The notes beneath the pieces are model-generated. The model was given only the letters and a program-made list of their open reading frames with translations. It was not told where the DNA came from and made no database searches. A stretch of 12,117 nt of DNA from JAAYBT01 sp964404395 (GTDB lineage: Bacteria; Bacillota; Clostridia; Acetivibrionales; DTU013), in assembly GCA_964404395.1 (NCBI GenBank), contig CAYOKA010000063.1:1-12117 (forward strand), given 5' to 3'. The translations under genes were made by a program, and so were the position numbers. Each line of letters starts with the position of its first letter. Positions within the stretch are counted from its first letter, which is position 1. Positions 7,752 to 12,117 of the stretch are shown here, piece by piece.

Positions 7752-9260
7752 ATGGATAGAATTATATCGTATTGGATTGATACGACTCAGGACACAAGCT
7801 ACCCAAAGATTGAAAATGACATCGATGTGGATGTGGCGATCGTCGGAGGAGGCATCACCGGAATAACCACTGCTTATTTATTGAATATGCGAGGCGTCAA
7901 GCTAGCTGTCATAGACGCAAACCGGATTGCAAAGGGCACATCTGGCCATACAACCGCAAAAATAACATCTCAGCATTCACTCAAATATGCCAAAACAATT
8001 AAGTCATTCGGTGAAGAAAAAGCGCAGCAATATGCCACCGCCAATGAGACAGCCATTGATATGGTTGAAGAAATTGTCAATGAGAACAATATTGACTGTG
8101 ACTTCAAAAGGGTTCCTGCATATGTGTTTACACAGGAGGAGGAATATATTAAAAAGATTGAAGAGGAAACCTCCGCTGCGTACAGCCTGAAGCTCCCTGC
8201 GGAATACACCGACAAGCTGGAGCTGCCCTTCGCAATAAAGGGAGCTGTGAAATTCTCTAACCAGGCTCAGTTTCACCCGCGCAAGTATCTTTTGGCACTG
8301 GCCTCCATAATAGAAAAGAAGGGTTCGCTAATTTTTGAAAATACACGCGCTGTTGATATCCAAGAAGGAGACCCTCACATCCTTGTAACCGATAGCGGAA
8401 AAAAGATACGCGCAAGTAGTGTTGTTCAGGCTACGCGCTATCCTTTTTTTGACACGCCCGGTCTATATTTCTCCAGGCTCTATCCTGAACGCTCCTATTT
8501 GATTGGAATGCATATAGACGGGAGCTTCCCGGAGGGGATGTTCATCAATGCCGAGAGTCCCTCCCGCACCTTGCGCTTGCACACCGGCGGCAATGACAGC
8601 CTGCTCCTGGTTGGCGGAGAAAACCACAAAACCGGCCATGGAGATGATTTACACAAGCATTATGAAAACGTAATGGATTTCGCGCGAAGAAATTTTAGTA
8701 TCGTTGATGCACCTTACAAATGGTCTGCCCAGGACTATACCGCTATGGACGAAATACCCATCATTGGTCCCATGACCTCCGGGAAAAACAGTATATATGT
8801 GGCCACCGGCTATGAAAAATGGGGCATGAGTAACGGCACAGCCGCTGCAATGATTATTTCCGACCTAATCCTACATGGTGAGAGCCCATGGGAAGAGGTA
8901 TATAATCCATCTCGCTTCACACCTGTGGCATCTGCCAAAAACTTTATAATGGAAAATGCTGATGTGGCCAAAAGCTACGTTGCCGGTAAGCTGAATATCC
9001 CCGATGACGCAGTCGACATTGGAAGAGGCGAGGCAGTTATTACTGAGGTTGACGGCAATAAGGTCGGCATGTATCGGGACATGGACGGAAAGCGGCATAT
9101 CGTCAGCACCACCTGCACCCACATTGGCTGTGAGCTTAAGTGGAATTCTGCCGAATTGTCCTGGGATTGCCCCTGCCATGGCTCCAGATTCACCTACACG
9201 GGCGACATTATCGAAGGTCCGGCTCTTGAAAACATAAAACCAAACGAGTCCTCTGTGTAA
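7752..9260 (+). CDS. FAD-dependent oxidoreductase with C-terminal Rieske [2Fe-2S] domain (YhfW-like)
   Basis: The 502-residue protein fuses a DAO-type FAD oxidoreductase to a Rieske iron-sulfur domain, as in B. subtilis YhfW. The dinucleotide-binding motif is VGGGITG (G32, G34, G37), with DANRIAKGTSGHTTAK following. A second FAD-contact block, YVATGYEKWGMSNG, lies near residue 355. The Rieske domain occupies about 410-502. It keeps both cluster-binding motifs, CTH (C455, H457) and CPCH (C473, H476), plus C460 and C475, which form a disulfide in bc1-type Rieske proteins. It is predicted to be a soluble redox enzyme passing electrons between flavin and cluster; the substrate is unknown. GGAGG at 7741-7745 sits 6 bases before ATG 7752, so this start is preferred over in-frame ATGs at 7734 and 7746, which lie upstream of or against the binding site. 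Nothing nearby points to a substrate. Confidence 0.9.
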   Translation: MDRIISYWIDTTQDTSYPKIENDIDVDVAIVGGGITGITTAYLLNMRGVKLAVIDANRIAKGTSGHTTAKITSQHSLKYAKTIKSFGEEKAQQYATANETAIDMVEEIVNENNIDCDFKRVPAYVFTQEEEYIKKIEEETSAAYSLKLPAEYTDKLELPFAIKGAVKFSNQAQFHPRKYLLALASIIEKKGSLIFENTRAVDIQEGDPHILVTDSGKKIRASSVVQATRYPFFDTPGLYFSRLYPERSYLIGMHIDGSFPEGMFINAESPSRTLRLHTGGNDSLLLVGGENHKTGHGDDLHKHYENVMDFARRNFSIVDAPYKWSAQDYTAMDEIPIIGPMTSGKNSIYVATGYEKWGMSNGTAAAMIISDLILHGESPWEEVYNPSRFTPVASAKNFIMENADVAKSYVAGKLNIPDDAVDIGRGEAVITEVDGNKVGMYRDMDGKRHIVSTTCTHIGCELKWNSAELSWDCPCHGSRFTYTGDIIEGPALENIKPNESSV

Positions 9261-9354
9261 TTATTTCTGTTTGTAACATTGGTTACCAAATTGTGAGGTC
9301 ATATTCTTTATAATATAGGTAAAATAAAGATATGCACAGAAACAAACAATATTA

Positions 9355-9384
9355 CCAGCCGATACTTGTCAAGGTGTCGGCTGG
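9355..9384. repeat. Long inverted repeat around a -35 element (candidate operator or terminator stem)
   Basis: CCAGCCGATAC (9355-9365) pairs with GTGTCGGCTGG (9374-9384) over 11 bp with one G-T pair. The 8-base centre TTGTCAAG is itself nearly symmetric. No T-run follows, which speaks against a simple terminator for the Rieske gene. The centre supplies the TTGTCA of a promoter, so a repressor operator is the preferred reading. Confidence 0.55.
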
Positions 9385-9395
9385 CTGCGTATAAC
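9366..9395 (+). promoter_or_regulatory. Candidate promoter of the ABC transporter operon
   Basis: TTGTCA (9366-9371), an 18-base spacer and TATAAC (9390-9395) each match the sigma-A consensus at five of six positions. The -35 box is the centre of the inverted repeat at 9355-9384. The promoter would start transcription near 9402 and read through the permease remnant into the intact permease and ATPase genes. Confidence 0.5.
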
Positions 9396-9435
9396 CATTT
9401 ACACGACTTATAACATATGTAATGCTATCATGTAA

Positions 9436-9606
9436 TTCGCATATGTACCGATTAGGGTATGCATAGGTTCATACGAGCTGGGAGGAATCACTCTGACAAT
9501 TCCGCAGATTACCGGGATACAGGCAATTGCTGTTCTCTTAATGGGCGCCTTCACTCTCTTATTCTCAAGGATTGGTATAAAGCGGTTTACGGGGGTGGGC
9601 ACATGA
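9436..9606 (+). pseudogene. Remnant (C-terminal end) of an ABC-2 permease gene
   Basis: One frame reads 56 codons ending in TGA at 9604-9606, which overlaps the ATG of the next gene as ATGA. The peptide resembles the C-terminal end of COG4587-type ABC-2 permeases: a YVPIR stretch, a GG turn, a hydrophobic helix (IQAIAVLLMGAFTLLF) and a tail RIGIKRFTGVGT, comparable to the tail of the next permease (SKYTSAGG). A stop codon (9433-9435) precedes it, no convincing start is present, and the sequence upstream in this frame does not look membrane-like. About 200 N-terminal residues are therefore missing. These operons normally encode two permeases and one ATPase, so this is probably what is left of the first permease. 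Confidence 0.7.
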
Positions 9607-10385
9607 TACGGCTTTTGGATATTTACATTACATCGTTGAAAAACAGCTTCGCATCGAGAATGGCTTATCGTGGCGACTTTTTCATTTGCTGCTTCATCAC
9701 GCTGATCTCTGAAATGCTCCTTCCGCTTATAACCTTTCTCATCTATGCCACAGGAGCATCCCTGCCGGGATGGAGCCTGGATGAGATCATGGTTCTGCAG
9801 GGTGTTTTCATGCTGTCGAGGGGCTTGGCCGGTCTGCTGTTCTTTGGAATCGTTTACAATACGCTTGTTTGTGTCAGAGAAGGCACATACGATCTGTTGA
9901 TGATCAAACCTGTTTCGGTGCTCTTCCTGTCCATTACGACCGGCTTCGAACCGGATCGCATTGGAACCGTTGCCGGAGGCGTCATTATTCTCTCTTTATC
10001 TCTGAATAGGCTACAAGCTCCCGGCTTAATGAATTGGCTTTGTTTTGCCCTTATATTGATTTTCTCTGTTATGACCATGTTTTCCTTTGCCGTTATGATG
10101 GCGGCAACGGTCTTCAAATGGGTCGGAAACAGCAGGATTTTTGAAATTTTTGAAAGCGTCATGATGTTTGGAAATTACCCAAAATCCATTTTCAGTCAGG
10201 CCTTCCAGACAATCATCAGCTACATTATCCCCGTTAGCATCATCGCCTTCTATCCCACATCCGCTCTTATTGGAAAGGGCATCCCTGGTCTGTTTCCCAT
10301 ACTTGGAATCTGTGTCCTGTTCCTGATTGTAGGGCTTATGTTCTGGCGGCTGATGCTATCAAAATATACAAGTGCCGGAGGTTAA
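9603..10385 (+). CDS. ABC-2 family transporter permease
   Basis: The 260-residue protein is an integral membrane permease of the COG3694/ABC2_membrane_6 type, with about six hydrophobic segments (roughly 25-50, 62-85, 118-135, 143-170, 200-222, 228-248). Typical blocks include REGTYDLLMIKP (92-103), the FGNYPKSIF segment (189-197) and the tail LSKYTSAGG. It should form the membrane channel of an exporter with the ATPase encoded 3 bases downstream; the substrate is unknown. ATG 9603 is preferred because it overlaps the stop of the upstream permease remnant, a classic translational-coupling arrangement, and the family begins at this point. The longer in-frame start at 9459 would add 48 polar residues encoded antiparallel to nothing conserved and out of frame with the remnant. 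The ribosome binding site is only a G-rich stretch (9590-9599). Confidence 0.88.
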   Translation: MIRLLDIYITSLKNSFASRMAYRGDFFICCFITLISEMLLPLITFLIYATGASLPGWSLDEIMVLQGVFMLSRGLAGLLFFGIVYNTLVCVREGTYDLLMIKPVSVLFLSITTGFEPDRIGTVAGGVIILSLSLNRLQAPGLMNWLCFALILIFSVMTMFSFAVMMAATVFKWVGNSRIFEIFESVMMFGNYPKSIFSQAFQTIISYIIPVSIIAFYPTSALIGKGIPGLFPILGICVLFLIVGLMFWRLMLSKYTSAGG

Positions 10386-10388
10386 CAG

Positions 10389-11393
10389 ATGGGAATCATT
10401 CATATTCAGGAGCTGAAAAAGACATATACTACATATGAACGCGGAAGCACCTTCCTTGATACAGTCAAGAGCCTTTTTGCGAGAAAGAAAATTTATATTG
10501 AAGCCCTGAAGGGTATTTCACTGGACGTCGAAGAGGGTGAGTTGATTGGTTTTCTCGGACCCAACGGCGCAGGTAAATCCACTACGTTGAAAATTCTCAC
10601 AGGTGTGCTGTACCCGACCTCAGGTCATGTGGATATTATGGGCTACACTCCCTGGCTTCATCGAAAAGCTTATGTATCAAATATCGGCGCAGTTTTCGGT
10701 CAAAAATCTCAATTGATCTGGGACATCCCGCCTATGGATTCCTTTGAGATGAACAGAGCAATTTACGGCATCCCAACGGCGGATTACAAGCAAAGGCTGA
10801 ATGGCATGGTTGAAATGCTCAGCATTGAAAATATAGTGCATAAGCCTACAAGACAGCTTTCACTGGGTGAGAGGATGAAATGTGAATTTGTAATGGCAAT
10901 GCTGCATGCTCCAAGGGTTGTTTTTCTGGACGAGCCGACCATTGGCTTGGATGTCATTGCAAAAGAAAGAATTCGTGATTTTATCCATGAACAAAATAAG
11001 GAAGGTGTCACCTTTATTCTGACCACTCATGATCTGGGAGATGTAGAGCAGTTGGCCAGACGTGTAGTGGTGATCAATCACGGAGAAATTGTCTTTGATA
11101 ATTCGGTGGATGCCTTGAAAAAATCTCTTGGCTCAAAGAAAAGGGTAAATCTGACCACAAGCAAAGAGATTCATGGCCTGTCAGAAAACGAAGGTATCCG
11201 GATAATCGCAAGAACCTCTCCCTGTGTTGTCGAACTGGAGCTGGACATGGACAGAGTCGAACTCAACCGGTTCATCCAGAGCATGAATGGGGAATTTATC
11301 ATTACAGATATGGTCATGAGTGACCCGCCGATTGAAAGTGTCATCAAGGAGCTGTACACTCCATTTTCACATGCTCAATGCCTGCTTCCATGA
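10389..11393 (+). CDS. ABC transporter ATP-binding protein (COG4586, NatA-like)
   Basis: The 334-residue cytoplasmic ATPase powers the ABC-2 exporter. Visible motifs are Walker A GPNGAGKST (57-65), the Q-loop block VFGQKSQLIWDIPP near residue 100, a signature LSLGERM (157-163) in place of LSGGQ, Walker B VVFLDEP with D181 and E182, and the H-loop TTHD with H214. The long N-terminal insertion (about residues 13-40) and the Q-loop wording are typical of COG4586. About 100 residues form the C-terminal domain. GGAGG (10377-10381) lies 7 bases before the ATG, and only 3 bases separate it from the permease stop, so the two are co-transcribed. Family members usually end near IESVIKELY; the last residues TPFSHAQCLLP are encoded antisense to the acetyltransferase gene and look acquired. 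Confidence 0.93.
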   Translation: MGIIHIQELKKTYTTYERGSTFLDTVKSLFARKKIYIEALKGISLDVEEGELIGFLGPNGAGKSTTLKILTGVLYPTSGHVDIMGYTPWLHRKAYVSNIGAVFGQKSQLIWDIPPMDSFEMNRAIYGIPTADYKQRLNGMVEMLSIENIVHKPTRQLSLGERMKCEFVMAMLHAPRVVFLDEPTIGLDVIAKERIRDFIHEQNKEGVTFILTTHDLGDVEQLARRVVVINHGEIVFDNSVDALKKSLGSKKRVNLTTSKEIHGLSENEGIRIIARTSPCVVELELDMDRVELNRFIQSMNGEFIITDMVMSDPPIESVIKELYTPFSHAQCLLP

Positions 11394-11772
11394 AAATGTC
11401 GCTAGTCTTTTCAAACCCCAAAGCCAAGTAAAAGTCAACTGCTGTAATCTGAGCATCTACATTTATCTTGCTGACGCCACTATCCCCAGCTATGGCTATG
11501 AGAAGCTTGCACATGCCTGAGCCGATTCCATACCTGCGCATGTTTTTCCTGACAGCAACTCTGCCAATCTTTGCAGCCTCACCTTGAAGCAGCATCCTTC
11601 CGCAGCCCGCGGGTGTGCCGTCAACATAGGCCAGAACGTGAATTGCATCCTGATCCATGCCATCCATTTCAAGCTCCTCCGGCACACCCTGTTCATCGAT
11701 AAAAACCTCACGTCTTATCTGAAGAACCAAATCCATTGCTTCTTTATCTTTTACTCTATATATCTCAACCAT
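11344..11772 (-). CDS. GNAT family N-acetyltransferase
   Basis: The 142-residue protein is a small, single-domain acetyltransferase of the ElaA/YjcF-like group and should transfer acetyl from acetyl-CoA to an unidentified amine. The N-terminal block REVFIDEQGVPEELEMDGMD (21-40) is characteristic of the group. The pyrophosphate-binding loop RKNMRRYGIGSG (75-86) and the FYLALGFEK segment near 114-122 complete the fold. GGAG (11780-11783) lies 7 bases before the ATG. Its gene converges on the ABC ATPase gene and overlaps it by 50 bp; its last four residues (CTAP) come from the overlap. No strong promoter is visible, and any -35 box would fall at the edge of the repeat array. Confidence 0.9.
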   Translation of the reverse strand: MVEIYRVKDKEAMDLVLQIRREVFIDEQGVPEELEMDGMDQDAIHVLAYVDGTPAGCGRMLLQGEAAKIGRVAVRKNMRRYGIGSGMCKLLIAIAGDSGVSKINVDAQITAVDFYLALGFEKTSDIFMEAGIEHVKMECTAP

Positions 11773-11817
11773 AATAAATCTCCGTTAGACTAGTAAAATA
11801 TTGTCCATACTGTATTC

Positions 11818-12117
11818 TGCAGTTCTCTGCTGCCCTCTGCTGTCCTGCGCTGCCCCTGCTGCCCTCTGCTGTCCTGCGCTGCCCCTGCTGCCCTCCGTTG
11901 CCCCTGCTGCCCTCTGCTGTCCTGCGCTGCCCCTCTGCTGTCCTGCGCTGTCCCTCTGCTGTCCTGCGCTGTCCCTCTGCTGTCCTGCGCTGTCCCTGCT
12001 GCCCTCCGTTGCCCTGCTCTGCCCTCTGCTGTCCTGCGCTGTCCCTGCTGACTCTCCGTTGCCCTGCGCTGCCCCTGCTGACTCTCCATTGCCCTGCTCT
12101 GCCCTCTGCTGTCCTGC
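11818..12117. repeat. Degenerate GC-rich tandem repeat array, running off the window
   Basis: The + strand here consists of C, T and G with only about four A residues in 300 bases, unlike all DNA before it. The core word CTCTGCTGTCCTGCGCTG begins at 11835, 11864, 11912, 11933, 11954, 11975 and 12024, and again at 12104, where the window cuts it. Copies at 11912-11974 are spaced exactly 21 bases; the others are separated by added short modules such as CTGCTGCC, CTCCGTTGCC and CTGCTCTGCC, giving spacings of 29, 48, 49 and 80. The block GCTGACTCTCC(G/A)TTGCC appears twice. Most modules are variants of a CTGCC-like unit. It is a minisatellite, not a CRISPR array. It is non-coding as far as can be judged. 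Confidence 0.9.

Larger units (their letters stand above)
9261..9435. other. Intergenic region between the Rieske protein gene and the ABC operon
   Basis: This stretch holds no credible gene. It contains an imperfect inverted repeat, TTGTAAC (9271-9277) against GTTACCAA (9282-9289), a lone TATAAT (9309-9314) without a well-spaced -35 box, and the larger inverted repeat and promoter described separately at 9355-9395. The 8-base word CATATGTA occurs at 9414-9421 and again at 9440-9447, on either side of the point where permease-like coding sequence begins. Confidence 0.5.

Noticed and set aside
9459..9602. N-terminal extension of the intact permease from 9459
   Set aside because: The extension is polar, unlike a permease, while another frame of the same DNA encodes a permease-like C-terminus that ends at the ATGA overlap.
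11790..12089. A 99-residue minus-strand open frame with repeats such as GTAQDSR and QGQRR
   Set aside because: Stop codons need a T on that strand, meaning an A on the + strand, and the repeat has almost none, so long open frames are automatic. No ribosome binding site was seen, and the 21-base period alone keeps the frame.
11818..12117. CRISPR array
   Set aside because: There are no unique spacers of constant length; the sequence between cores is made of the same short modules, and no cas genes are present.

Overview
The window looks like chromosomal DNA from an anaerobic, moderately low-GC member of the Firmicutes, probably class Clostridia. The grounds are AGGAGG-type ribosome binding sites, sigma-A-like promoters, a YpsC-type RNA methyltransferase, a DUF1189 membrane protein, a YhfW-type FAD/Rieske protein and a COG4586-type ABC ATPase. 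No rRNA, tRNA, transposase, integrase, phage gene or CRISPR array was seen. The assignment rests on family resemblance only.

Layout. Positions 1-229 are an AT-rich leader with a possible hairpin. Positions 230-5425 (+) hold one giant signalling gene: Ser/Thr protein kinase, AAA/NTPase, long helical repeat region, GAF, GGDEF. Its best-placed ATG is followed two codons later by an in-frame TGA, so the listed start is a TTG. Its 3' end overlaps the convergent RNA methyltransferase gene (5394-6557, -). A divergent promoter region (6558-6801) separates the methyltransferase from a DUF1189 membrane protein (6802-7593, +), which ends at a clear intrinsic terminator. Next come an FAD oxidoreductase with a C-terminal Rieske domain (7752-9260, +), a regulatory-looking intergenic stretch with two inverted repeats (9261-9435), and an ABC-2 export operon. 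In that operon the first permease survives only as its last 56 codons (9436-9606), while the second permease (9603-10385) and the ATPase (10389-11393) are intact. A convergent GNAT acetyltransferase gene (11344-11772, -) overlaps the end of the ATPase gene. The last 300 bp (about 11818 to the edge) are a C/T/G-rich tandem repeat almost devoid of A on the + strand, and it runs off the window.

The genes do not form one pathway. The giant kinase/cyclase is a stand-alone signalling hub that could tie protein phosphorylation and NTP-dependent sensing to c-di-GMP synthesis. The permease and ATPase form a coupled export operon, probably decayed. Several starts were moved downstream from the longest reading frame because a ribosome binding site, or a promoter, favours an internal start: 6802 instead of 6760, 7752 instead of 7734, and 9603 instead of 9459. 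The most notable points are the TGA at codon 3 of the giant gene, the truncated permease, two tail-to-tail gene overlaps, an inverted repeat around a promoter -35 element, and the terminal repeat array.
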